Source: Allochromatium palmeri
Lineage (GTDB): Bacteria; Pseudomonadota; Gammaproteobacteria; Chromatiales; Chromatiaceae
NCBI RefSeq assembly: GCF_009720725.1
Contig: NZ_WNKT01000014.1
Coordinates: 1-64,000 of the forward strand
Direction of reading: 5' to 3'
Length of the DNA: 64,000 bases
Shown piece after piece: positions 17,555 to 25,019 of the stretch; the first letter of the stretch is position 1, and each line of letters begins with the position of its first letter. The position numbers and the translations under genes are program-made. The notes beneath the pieces were generated by a model. It was not told the DNA's origin. It was given only the letters and a program-made list of their open reading frames with translations, and ran no database searches.

Positions 17555-18076
17555 ATGCTGCGCATCCTCAAGCAGTCCTTGCGCGTCGGTCGGGTAACCG
17601 AGCCGGCACCGGAACACGACGACCCGGAGCTGGAACGGCTCGGCATCGCTTTGCGCCGGGCGATCGATGCCCGACTCGGGCGCAGTCTGGCGATCCGGCA
17701 GGTCGATGCCGGCTCGTGCAATGCCTGCGAACTCGAAATTCATGCGCTCAACAATCCCTATCACGATATCGAGCGTTTCGGGGTCCATTTCGTCGCCTCG
17801 CCGCGTCATGCCGATGCGCTCCTGATCACGGGGCCGGTCACGCGCCACATGGAAACGGCGCTACGGCGCACCTGGCTGGCCACGCCCGCGCCCAAGCTGG
17901 TGATCGCCGCCGGTGACTGTGCTTGTGATGGCGGTGAGTTCGCGGCCGGCTATGCCGCGCGGGATGGGGTCGAGCGGGTCATTCCGGTGGATCTGAAAAT
18001 CCCCGGCTGTCCGCCTGAACCCTGGGTCTTGATGCAGGGTCTGTTGAGTGTGCTGACGGGCGCTTCGACTAGATAG
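17555..18076 (+). CDS. orphan NuoB / [NiFe]-hydrogenase small-subunit-like Fe-S protein
   Basis: 173 residues of the NADH-ubiquinone oxidoreductase 20-kDa family. Proximal [4Fe-4S] ligands are visible: Cys55 and Cys58 in GSCNACELE, Cys122 (or Cys124) in GDCACDGGEF, and Cys152 in IPGCPPEP. The C-x2-C spacing is that of energy-converting hydrogenase and formate-hydrogenlyase small subunits, not the CC pair of NuoB. No large catalytic subunit, ferredoxin-like subunit or membrane partner lies beside it: neighbours are srkA (divergent) and nrdB. A GAGGAG sits 12 bases before ATG 17555. It may serve a complex encoded elsewhere or be a remnant; its cluster ligands are intact, so decay is not evident. 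Confidence 0.82.
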   Translation: MLRILKQSLRVGRVTEPAPEHDDPELERLGIALRRAIDARLGRSLAIRQVDAGSCNACELEIHALNNPYHDIERFGVHFVASPRHADALLITGPVTRHMETALRRTWLATPAPKLVIAAGDCACDGGEFAAGYAARDGVERVIPVDLKIPGCPPEPWVLMQGLLSVLTGASTR

Positions 18077-18113
18077 ACGATAGATTGTGTAATTGGCACA
18101 CAAGATATAGTTT
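18075..18113 (+). promoter_or_regulatory. two tandem NrdR-box-like sites upstream of nrdB
   Basis: Site 1 (18075-18090) reads AGACGATAGATTGTGT and site 2 (18098-18113) reads ACACAAGATATAGTTT. Against the palindromic NrdR consensus acaCwAtATaTwGtgt they match at about 13 and 14 of 16 positions. The 7-bp gap gives 23 bp centre to centre, about two helical turns; the commoner arrangement is three turns. They lie 122 bp before the nrdB start, the expected place for NrdR repression of ribonucleotide reductase. Confidence 0.6.
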
Positions 18114-18234
18114 ATTGAGGTGCCTTGGATCGCCGGATCAAATGGCTTAGACTCGCGACCCTTGCCATCTCGGCTCGACCGAGCATCGTCAGCCGCCTGA
18201 CCCCGATCACCGCGACTTCAAAGGCCCGAACATC

Positions 18235-19620
18235 ATGCTGAACTGGGATGACCCACTCGCCACGACCAGCCCGACGTCCAACCGCCCGGCGTCGCTGAAC
18301 CCTGAGCCGGCTGTTCACTCCGGGCGCCTGTCGCCAGCCGCCGCGCCGCGCCGTGAAACCGTGCCGCGCACGTCTCAGCCCCATCCGCGCCCCGGTCGGG
18401 GACTCGTCGACAATGATTCGCTCATGAAGACGGCCGGGGCCGCGCCAAGCGTCGATCCCGATCCCTTCGTCCACGCCGCCGATCCACAGCACGATCTGCC
18501 GATCGAGGATCGCGTCCTGCCCGAACGCAACCCAGCGAGTGCGTCGGCCACCGAATCCGCCGCCGGCGGCGCGACCGGTCTGGAATCACTGGCTATGGGC
18601 GCAAGCCGGGTGCGCGTCGACGACAAGCGCATCATCAACTGCCACGCCGATCTCAACCAGCTCGTGCCCTTCAAATACGATTGGGCCTGGCAGAAGTATC
18701 TCGACGCCTGCTCGAACCACTGGATGCCGCAGGAGATCAGCATGAACGCCGATCTCGCGCTCTGGAAGGATCCGAACGGGCTGACCGAGGACGAGCGCAC
18801 CATCGTCAAGCGCAATCTGGGGTTCTTCTCGACCGCTGATTCGCTGGTCGCCAACAATCTGGTGCTGGCGGTCTATCGTCACATCACCAATCCCGAGTGC
18901 CGGCAATATCTGCTACGTCAGGCGTTCGAAGAAGCCCTGCACACCCACGCCTATCAGTATGTGGTCGAGAGTCTGGGACTCGACGAGGGCGAGATCTTCA
19001 ACATGTATCGCGAAGTGCCCGCCGTCGCGCGCAAGGCCGAGTGGGCGTTGCCCTTCACTCGCTATCTGGCCGACCCGCACTTTCAGACCGGTACCCTGGA
19101 GAACGACCAGAAGCTCCTGCGCGAGCTGGTCGCCTTCTATGTCATCTTCGAGGGGATCTTCTTCTATGTCGGCTTCGTGCAGATCCTGAGCATGGGGCGG
19201 CGCAACAAGATGACCGGCACGGCCGAGCAGTTCCAGTACATCCTGCGCGACGAGTCGATGCACATGAACTTCGGCATCGATGTCATCAATCAGATCAAGA
19301 TCGAGAATCCACCGCTCTGGACGCCCGAGTTCAAGCAGGAACTGGTCAGCATGATCCGCGAGGCCGTCGAGCTGGAAGCCCGCTATGCGCATGACACCAT
19401 GCCGCGCGGGGTGCTTGGACTCAATGCGCAGATGTTCGAGGACTATCTGCACTTCATCGCCAACCGGCGCTGCGCCCAGATCGGCCTGCCCGAGCAGTAT
19501 CCGGGCGCGACCAACCCCTTCCCCTGGATGTCTGAGGTGCTGGATCTGAAGAAGGAGAAGAACTTCTTCGAGACCCGCGTCACCGAGTATCAGACCGGCG
19601 GCGCCCTGAACTGGGACTGA
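18235..19620 (+). CDS. nrdB: class Ia ribonucleotide reductase, beta subunit
   Basis: 461 residues, longer than the 376 of E. coli because of a roughly 125-residue N-terminal extension rich in Pro, Ala and Ser. The ferritin-like core carries the radical and metal motif E233-A-L-H236-T-H-A-Y240, matching E115/H118/Y122 of E. coli, and later EGIFFYVGF and [10 protein letters not shown] supply the remaining ligands. A tyrosine is present, so the ordinary tyrosyl-radical mechanism is expected. The core resembles Pseudomonas aeruginosa NrdB. The C-terminal tail GGALNWD should dock on NrdA, and the protein also begins MLNWDDPL, a near copy of that tail. nrdA is not in the window. Two NrdR-like boxes lie upstream. 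Confidence 0.95.
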   Translation: MLNWDDPLATTSPTSNRPASLNPEPAVHSGRLSPAAAPRRETVPRTSQPHPRPGRGLVDNDSLMKTAGAAPSVDPDPFVHAADPQHDLPIEDRVLPERNPASASATESAAGGATGLESLAMGASRVRVDDKRIINCHADLNQLVPFKYDWAWQKYLDACSNHWMPQEISMNADLALWKDPNGLTEDERTIVKRNLGFFSTADSLVANNLVLAVYRHITNPECRQYLLRQAFEEALHTHAYQYVVESLGLDEGEIFNMYREVPAVARKAEWALPFTRYLADPHFQTGTLENDQKLLRELVAFYVIFEGIFFYVGFVQILSMGRRNKMTGTAEQFQYILRDESMHMNFGIDVINQIKIENPPLWTPEFKQELVSMIREAVELEARYAHDTMPRGVLGLNAQMFEDYLHFIANRRCAQIGLPEQYPGATNPFPWMSEVLDLKKEKNFFETRVTEYQTGGALNWD

Positions 19621-19649
19621 GCCGTCTGCGGACGTCAGTTTTTCGCGCC

Positions 19650-19793
19650 TCACATATCCCGCTTGACGTCCCTTGCCGTCTCGCTCACGGCACCGCCGCC
19701 GCGCTGGATATCCTTGCCGGCGCCTTCCATGGTATTGCAGCCAAACAATCCGCTGATCGTGATCAGCAGCATCAGTGCCAGAAGCTTGTTCAT
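19650..19793 (-). CDS. entericidin A/B-like small lipoprotein
   Basis: 47 residues from ATG 19793 (ATG 19796 directly before it is possible; AGGTGA is better spaced for 19793). A short signal sequence MNKLLALMLLITISG ends in a lipobox LFGC (Cys19), followed by NTMEGAGKDIQRGGGAVSET, the signature of the entericidin family, and ends DVKRDM. Entericidins are small membrane lipoproteins; EcnA/EcnB of E. coli form an antidote/toxin pair induced under osmotic and stationary stress. Only one copy is seen. A copy of the shared 13-bp motif lies 118 bp upstream. Confidence 0.85.
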   Translation of the reverse strand: MNKLLALMLLITISGLFGCNTMEGAGKDIQRGGGAVSETARDVKRDM

Positions 19794-19910
19794 CATCGTC
19801 ACCTGTTGTCGTCGCCATTGGTTGGCGTTGCATTACGGCCGGTCAGTCCGGCATGTATCTGCGCCGGGTTTGGCCAACCCTAGGCCATGTGGGCCGCGCC
19901 TGTCGGTGCG

Positions 19911-19923
19911 CTAGCGCACTTAG
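19911..19923 (+). promoter_or_regulatory. intergenic 13-bp motif, copy 4 (CTAGCGCACTTAG)
   Basis: Differs from copy 1 at two positions and overlaps a perfect 14-bp palindrome GTGCGCTAGCGCAC (19906-19919). It lies upstream of the entericidin-like gene (minus) and 139 bp upstream of the TelA-partner gene (plus). Confidence 0.35.
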
Positions 19924-20049
19924 CCTCTGGACTGGAACCGCTGGGATCGCTCGCCTGATGATCTGTCCGTACCGACCTGCTATCAGCTATTATCAGAGCC
20001 ATATTGTTGTCGGAAGCCCCGCTTGACCAAGCGGCCGGCCGGTCATGTG

Positions 20050-21030
20050 ATGACCGATCCTTACCACCTGCGGACAGGCACCCAACCCATGTTCGGCTTC
20101 CTCCAGGGTCTGGCCTACGGGCTCTTTCTCTCCTGCCTGCCGTGGTTGATCCTCGGCCTGATCAATCCGCGCGCCGCGCTGCCCAGCGAGCCGTTCACGC
20201 GGCTGCGGGTGCTGATTCGCTATTGGCTCGTCGTGCCCTTCATCGCCCTGCTGATCTGGCTCACCTCGCTGTGGGGCGGCTTCGGCCCGACCCTGGGCGG
20301 ATGGCTGACCGGTCTGGCGGCGCTGGCGGCGGCGATCCCTGCCGAGCGGGTGTGGCGGCGTCGGCGTCTGACCCTAGCCGAGCGCCGGCGCGCGGCTCGG
20401 CAGGCGGCGCTGGCGACACAGGAACAGGCCGCACTGGAACGCGAGGCCCGCGAGCAGGGAATCGCCGTGCTCGATCCTGTCCGTCCGCCGATGGAGAGCG
20501 ATGCGGTGATCCTCGCGCTCTGGGAGGCCAAAAAACGTCTGCTGGCGGTGGAGCGTCCCGATCTGGCCATCCAGTCCGACCGGCTCTATACCCGCTATGC
20601 GCATGTGGATGGGATGCTGCGCGACAAATTCGATCCAAACGAACTGACCTTCGAACGCTCCCGGGGTCTGGTAGGCGAGGTCACCCGGACGGCGGTGGAT
20701 GCTCTGAACACCATGGCCTCGATCGCCCGTGGCGTGGCCGAGGTGGATGCCGACTATGTGCGCCGTCGTCTGTCCCATGAGCCGGCCCGGATGCCGGACG
20801 AGGAGCGCCTGGCCCTGACCCGGCGACTCGATCTGGTTGAGCAGACCGAGCAGCGCCTGCGCGAGTTGAGCGCGCGCAACGAGGCCGCCATCACCGCCCT
20901 GGACGACGCCGCCGTGGCCGTGGCGGCAGTGGAGACCGACCGGCCCCAGGCGTCGGTCGCGGCGGATCAGGCCCTGGCCGATCTGCGCCGCTTCGCCGAG
21001 AAGGCGCATCACTACGGGCGCGATGCCTGA
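20050..21030 (+). CDS. membrane protein of unknown function, partner of telA
   Basis: About 326 residues from ATG 20050; TTG 20023 and ATG 20089 (MFGFLQGLAYGLFLS) are alternatives and none has a strong ribosome site. Two to three hydrophobic segments occupy about residues 17-100 (LSCLPWLILGLINPRAAL; WLVVPFIALLIWLTSLWGG; GWLTGLAALAAAIPAE), followed by an Arg/Ala/Glu-rich helical region. The remaining cytoplasmic part is helical, with LWEAKKRLLAVERPDLAIQS and a C-terminal coiled coil. No known domain is recognised. It is followed after 66 bases by telA in the same direction, and such membrane proteins often precede TelA genes, so they probably work together. Confidence 0.75.
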   Translation: MTDPYHLRTGTQPMFGFLQGLAYGLFLSCLPWLILGLINPRAALPSEPFTRLRVLIRYWLVVPFIALLIWLTSLWGGFGPTLGGWLTGLAALAAAIPAERVWRRRRLTLAERRRAARQAALATQEQAALEREAREQGIAVLDPVRPPMESDAVILALWEAKKRLLAVERPDLAIQSDRLYTRYAHVDGMLRDKFDPNELTFERSRGLVGEVTRTAVDALNTMASIARGVAEVDADYVRRRLSHEPARMPDEERLALTRRLDLVEQTEQRLRELSARNEAAITALDDAAVAVAAVETDRPQASVAADQALADLRRFAEKAHHYGRDA

Positions 21031-21096
21031 AGATCCGCCGAGGCTCCGCGCCACCCCGACAACGACCGGCCGGCACCTGACGCGAGGAACCCCCGC

Positions 21097-22299
21097 ATGA
21101 GCACATCCAAGACCCTGCAAACGACCGATGACTCCCGCTTCAATCTGTCGCTGCCCCCGGCGGCGGAGATCGAAGCACGGGTGAAACAGGAAACCGACCC
21201 CGAGACCGCGCCGGATGATCCCGCGCTGCTCGCCATGGCCGATGCCTTCGTGGCCGAGGTGCTCAAGGCGACGGACCAGGACGGCATCGACCGCCGTCAG
21301 CGTCAGGCGGTGGACGACATGGGCCTGGAAGTGCAGCGTCAGGCGGCCCATCGCAGTCAGATGCTCCAGGCGCCGATCCGCAAACTCGCTCACCAGGGCG
21401 ATGAGGGCGGACCTGTGGCGCGCTCGCTGGTGGATCTGCGCATTCGGATGCAGGAGCTCGATCCCCAGCGCTACGACCTGAGCCGGGCGGGCCTGTCGCG
21501 GCTCCTGGCCCTGATCCCCGGCATCGGTACGCCGCTGCAACGCTATTTCCAGAAATTCGAGACCGCGCAGGAGGCGCTCGACGGCATCATCAAGGATCTG
21601 GAGTCCGGCAAGCAGATGCTGCATCGGGACAACCTGACCCTGAGCGACGATCAGCAGTCACTGCGCGACAGCCTGGATCAGTTGCGCCGCCAGATCGGGC
21701 TGGGCCGGATCATCGACCGGCGCCTGGAGGAGAAGGCGCTGGAGCTGCCCCCGGACGATCCCAAGCGCCGTTTTCTCGATGAAGAACTGCTGTTTCCGCT
21801 ACGCCAGCGCATCCTGGATCTGCAACAGCAGTTGGCGGTCAGTCAGCAGGGCATCATGGCCCTGGAAGTGGTCATCCGGAACAACCGCGAGCTGATGCGC
21901 GGCGTGGATCGGGCCATCAATGTCACGGTCTCGGCCCTGAATGTCGCGGTCACGGTGGCGCTGGCGCTGGCCAATCAGCGTCTGGTGCTGGATCGGGTGG
22001 AAGCCCTGAACACCACGACCTCGAATCTGATCGCCGGCACCGCCAAAGCGCTGCGCACCCAGGGCGTGGAGATCCAGAATCGCGCCGCGTCCACGGTGCT
22101 CGACATGAAACAGTTGGAACAGGCGTTCACGGACGTGATCGGGGCCATCGATGAGGTCTCGCGTTACCGGCGCGAGGCGCTGCCCCAGCTCGATGCCCAG
22201 ATCGACCGTCTTGAAGTGCTGGCGAATCAGGGCGATGCCGCCATCCGGCGCATGGACAAGGGCGATGCCGCCCAGGTGGGTCGGGCGATCACTCAGTAG
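21097..22299 (+). CDS. telA: TelA family toxic anion resistance protein
   Basis: 400 residues, typical of the family (about 380-400). ATG 21097 follows AGGAA. Visible landmarks are LIPGIGTPLQRYFQKFETAQ, followed by long amphipathic helices (LRRQIGLGRIIDRRLEEKAL, LQQQLAVSQQGIMALEVVIR), NNRELMRGVDRAINVTVSAL, ALANQRLVLDRVEALNTTTS and LKQAFTDV-like C-terminal coiled coils (here LEQAFTDVIGAIDEVSRYR). TelA-type proteins (TelA, KlaA, YceH) have been tied to tellurite, peptide-antibiotic and bacteriocin tolerance; the mechanism is not known. No ter genes lie nearby; the upstream membrane protein is the only evident partner. Confidence 0.93.
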   Translation: MSTSKTLQTTDDSRFNLSLPPAAEIEARVKQETDPETAPDDPALLAMADAFVAEVLKATDQDGIDRRQRQAVDDMGLEVQRQAAHRSQMLQAPIRKLAHQGDEGGPVARSLVDLRIRMQELDPQRYDLSRAGLSRLLALIPGIGTPLQRYFQKFETAQEALDGIIKDLESGKQMLHRDNLTLSDDQQSLRDSLDQLRRQIGLGRIIDRRLEEKALELPPDDPKRRFLDEELLFPLRQRILDLQQQLAVSQQGIMALEVVIRNNRELMRGVDRAINVTVSALNVAVTVALALANQRLVLDRVEALNTTTSNLIAGTAKALRTQGVEIQNRAASTVLDMKQLEQAFTDVIGAIDEVSRYRREALPQLDAQIDRLEVLANQGDAAIRRMDKGDAAQVGRAITQ

Positions 22300-22454
22300 G
22301 GTCAGGGGCTGTGCGGTTAACCCGTGAGATCGGGCTGTTTTATTGCGGCGCACAAAACAGGTAGGATGCACAGGTTCGCGCGAATCGTCCGCAACCTCTG
22401 GATCGCCACGTATTCGCCCAGTTTCCAACCGCCAACCGTCTCGGGTATCGACCG

Positions 22455-23147
22455 ATGAGAATCAGCGTATATCGCTACAATCCGGACACCGACCAGCGTC
22501 CCCGGATGCAGGACTATGAGGTCAAAACCTTCCAGGGCATGATGCTGCGCGACGCGCTGCTGGAAGTGAAAAAACAGGACGAGTCCTTCAGCTTCCGGCA
22601 TTCCTGCGGCGAGGGTGTCTGCGGATCGGACGCGGTCAATGCCAATGGTCGCAATGTGCTCGCCTGTGTCACCCCGATCAGCGAGCTGAAAACGCCGATC
22701 ATGGTGCGTCCGCTGCCGGGCCGTCCGATCATCCGCGATCTGGTCGTCGACATGACCCAGTTCTACGAACAGTATCGTGCGGTCCAGCCCTATCTGGTGC
22801 GCAAGGATCCGCTGCCCGAGCAGGAGATTCCGCAGAGCCCGGCCGAGCGCGACAAGCTCGATGGGCTCTATGAATGCATTCTCTGTGGCTGCTGTTCCAC
22901 CGCCTGCCCGTCATTCTGGTGGAACCCTGACAAGTTCCATGGGCCGGCGGCACTGTTGCAGGCCTGGCGCTTCCTGGCCGATAGCCGCGATCAGGCCACC
23001 GAGGAGCGGCTGGATGCGCTGGAAGGCCCCTACAAGCTGTTCCGCTGTCACAGCATCATGAGCTGTGTCGAGGTCTGCCCGAAGGGGCTCAATCCGACCC
23101 GCGCCATCGGGCATATCAAGGAGCTTATGCTCGACAAGGGGCTCTAG
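22455..23147 (+). CDS. sdhB: succinate dehydrogenase iron-sulfur subunit
   Basis: 230 residues. Three cluster motifs are intact: [2Fe-2S] in SCGEGVCGSDAVNANG with a distal NVLACVT; [4Fe-4S] in CILCGCCSTACPSFWW; and the [3Fe-4S]/second set in CHSIMSCVEVCPKGLNPTRA. It carries electrons from the flavoprotein SdhA to the quinone site. It is followed directly by sdhE and ygfX, so the tail of the operon is conserved, but sdhC, sdhD and sdhA do not precede it; telA does, 155 bp away. The other subunits must be elsewhere. Confidence 0.95.
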   Translation: MRISVYRYNPDTDQRPRMQDYEVKTFQGMMLRDALLEVKKQDESFSFRHSCGEGVCGSDAVNANGRNVLACVTPISELKTPIMVRPLPGRPIIRDLVVDMTQFYEQYRAVQPYLVRKDPLPEQEIPQSPAERDKLDGLYECILCGCCSTACPSFWWNPDKFHGPAALLQAWRFLADSRDQATEERLDALEGPYKLFRCHSIMSCVEVCPKGLNPTRAIGHIKELMLDKGL

Positions 23148-23447
23148 GTGGTCAAGTTGACTGAATCACGTCAAGTTCATCCCGATAGCGATTCGGATCT
23201 CCAGCGTCTGCGTTGGCAGTGCCGGCGCGGGATGCTGGAACTGGATCATCTGCTCGAGCGCTTTCTCGATCTCGGCTATGCCGAGCTGTCCGAGAGCGAG
23301 CGGCAGGACTTCATCGCGCTGCTCGGCGAGCCGGATCCGCATCTGAGCGACTGGTTCATGGAGCGCTCCGAGCCGCCCGAGCCGCGTCTGCGCGCGCTCG
23401 TCGAGCGGATTCTCGTCGTCGTGAGTGAGTCGCCACGCACGGAGTAG
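23148..23447 (+). CDS. sdhE: FAD assembly factor SdhE
   Basis: 99 residues, begun at GTG 23148 directly after the sdhB stop codon; TTG 23157, five bases after AGGTGG, is an alternative start. The conserved SdhE core is clear: LRWQCRRGMLELDHLLERFL, where the RGM(L/R)E(L/M)D motif contacts SdhA during covalent flavin attachment, then LLGEPDPHLSDWFM. SdhE promotes FAD attachment to SdhA and FrdA. The ygfX gene follows after three bases, as in E. coli. Confidence 0.92.
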   Translation: MVKLTESRQVHPDSDSDLQRLRWQCRRGMLELDHLLERFLDLGYAELSESERQDFIALLGEPDPHLSDWFMERSEPPEPRLRALVERILVVVSESPRTE

Positions 23448-23450
23448 TCG

Positions 23451-23885
23451 ATGGACGCCATGGAGGTTCATCCACGTGTCTCGCGTTGGCTCGTGGTCCT
23501 GGCCGTTACGACGTCGATGCTGGCGCTGGTCGTAACGCTGGCGCTGCCGCTCGGATGGCTGACCCTGCCGTTGGTTCTGGCCCTGGTGCTCGGCGCTGTG
23601 CATACGCTGTGGGTCGAGGTACTCAGGCGCGCGCCCTGGTCGATTCAGTCCGCACTCTGGCATCCGGATGGCTCCTGGACGTTGACACTCGTCTCTGGCC
23701 GCGAACTCCAGGCCCGACTCTCGCCGGCGACCTTCGTAAGCACTTGGGGCGTATCACTGGTGTTCGTGGTCGGACGCCTGCGTCGTTGCATGCTGGCGCT
23801 CGGTCCGGACTCGCTCGACGCCGAAACCCTGCGTCGCCTGCGCCAGCGTCTGCGACTCGCAGGCGAACGTGTCCAGACGGCCTGA
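23451..23885 (+). CDS. ygfX: YgfX (CptA) family membrane protein
   Basis: 144 residues. GGAG lies six bases before ATG 23451. Two adjacent membrane helices (about 14-35 and 37-54) are followed by a cytoplasmic beta-rich part with SIQSALWHPDGSWTLTLVSG and a second hydrophobic patch (FVSTWGVSLVFVVGR), ending in a basic helix LRRLRQRLRLAGERV. Gene order sdhE-ygfX is the hallmark of this family. In E. coli CptA was reported as a toxin acting on FtsZ and MreB with CptB (SdhE) as antitoxin, but SdhE's flavinylation role is better supported and the toxin role is disputed. Confidence 0.85.
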   Translation: MDAMEVHPRVSRWLVVLAVTTSMLALVVTLALPLGWLTLPLVLALVLGAVHTLWVEVLRRAPWSIQSALWHPDGSWTLTLVSGRELQARLSPATFVSTWGVSLVFVVGRLRRCMLALGPDSLDAETLRRLRQRLRLAGERVQTA

Positions 23886-23922
23886 CGTCTGATTTCAACG
23901 TTTGAAAGGAGCACACAAGACG

Positions 23923-24930
23923 ATGCGAGTTCTAGTCACGGGCGGGGCGGGCTACATTGGCAGTCATACCTGCGTGGAACTGCTCCAGGCGGGTATCCAT
24001 GTGGTCGCGCTCGACAATCTCTGCAACAGCCAGGAGGAGTCGCTGCGCCGGGTCGGGGAGATCACGGGGCAGGGCGTCGGGTTCTTTGAAATCGATCTGC
24101 GCGATCGCGAGACGCTCAGCGAGATTTTCAGCCAGGGCCACTTCGATGCCGTGATCCATTTCGCCGGACTCAAAGCCGTGGGCGAGTCGGTCGCGCAGCC
24201 CTTGGAATATTACGACAACAATGTCCAGGGCACGCTGACGCTCTGTCAGGTGATGGCGGACGCTGGCGTGCGTAACCTCGTCTTCAGTTCCTCGGCGACT
24301 GTCTACGGCGATCCGGCGACCGTGCCGATCCGCGAGGATTTCCCCGTCGGGGCGACCAATCCCTATGGGCGCTCGAAGCTGTTCATTGAGGAGATCCTGC
24401 GTGATCTGTATGTCTCAGACCCGCGCTGGAACATCGCGCTGCTGCGCTATTTCAACCCGGTCGGCGCGCATGAGAGCGGGCGTATCGGCGAGGATCCGAA
24501 CGGGATCCCGAACAATCTCATGCCTTATATCGCTCAGGTCGCGGTCGGGCGGCTCCAGCGTCTGTGCGTCTTCGGCAATGACTATGCGACCCCGGATGGA
24601 ACCGGCGTGCGCGATTACATCCATGTTGTAGATCTGGCGCGCGGTCATCTGGCCGCCCTGCACAAGCTGCAAGAAGCGCCTGGCGTGGTCACCTACAATC
24701 TCGGGACCGGGCGCGGCTACAGTGTGCTGGAGGTGATCGCGGCTTTCGAGCGGGCAAGTGGTCGTCCGGTCCCCTATGACATCGTCGAGCGCCGGCCGGG
24801 TGACATCGCCTGCTGCTATGCTGATCCGTCGCTTGCGCGCGAGGAGCTGGGCTGGAGTGCCGAATACGATCTGGAGCGGATGGTGGTCGATGCCTGGCGC
24901 TGGCAGTCGCAGAATCCAGACGGCTACTGA
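23923..24930 (+). CDS. galE: UDP-glucose 4-epimerase
   Basis: 335 residues, starting at ATG 23923 ([20 protein letters not shown]), the Rossmann nucleotide-binding opening; AAAGGAG stands 13 bases upstream. The catalytic Ser/Tyr/Lys set is visible in [12 protein letters not shown] and [15 protein letters not shown] (YxxxK), with RYFNPVGAH and the substrate-site [17 protein letters not shown]. It interconverts UDP-glucose and UDP-galactose for polysaccharide and LPS synthesis. It follows ygfX by 37 bases and may be transcribed with it. There is no other sugar gene nearby. Confidence 0.95.
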   Translation: MRVLVTGGAGYIGSHTCVELLQAGIHVVALDNLCNSQEESLRRVGEITGQGVGFFEIDLRDRETLSEIFSQGHFDAVIHFAGLKAVGESVAQPLEYYDNNVQGTLTLCQVMADAGVRNLVFSSSATVYGDPATVPIREDFPVGATNPYGRSKLFIEEILRDLYVSDPRWNIALLRYFNPVGAHESGRIGEDPNGIPNNLMPYIAQVAVGRLQRLCVFGNDYATPDGTGVRDYIHVVDLARGHLAALHKLQEAPGVVTYNLGTGRGYSVLEVIAAFERASGRPVPYDIVERRPGDIACCYADPSLAREELGWSAEYDLERMVVDAWRWQSQNPDGY

Positions 24931-25019
24931 GCGCGGCTTGGACTCTGTCCCTTTGTTTATTGTTGTACGTCGTCCATCAGCGGCGTCTTAGGCTTTTTTG
25001 TTTTTCGTGAGGATGCCGG

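Noticed and set aside
23451-23885. sdhE-ygfX as a genuine toxin-antitoxin pair
   Set aside because: Gene order matches CptBA, but the flavinylation role of SdhE next to sdhB explains the context more simply.
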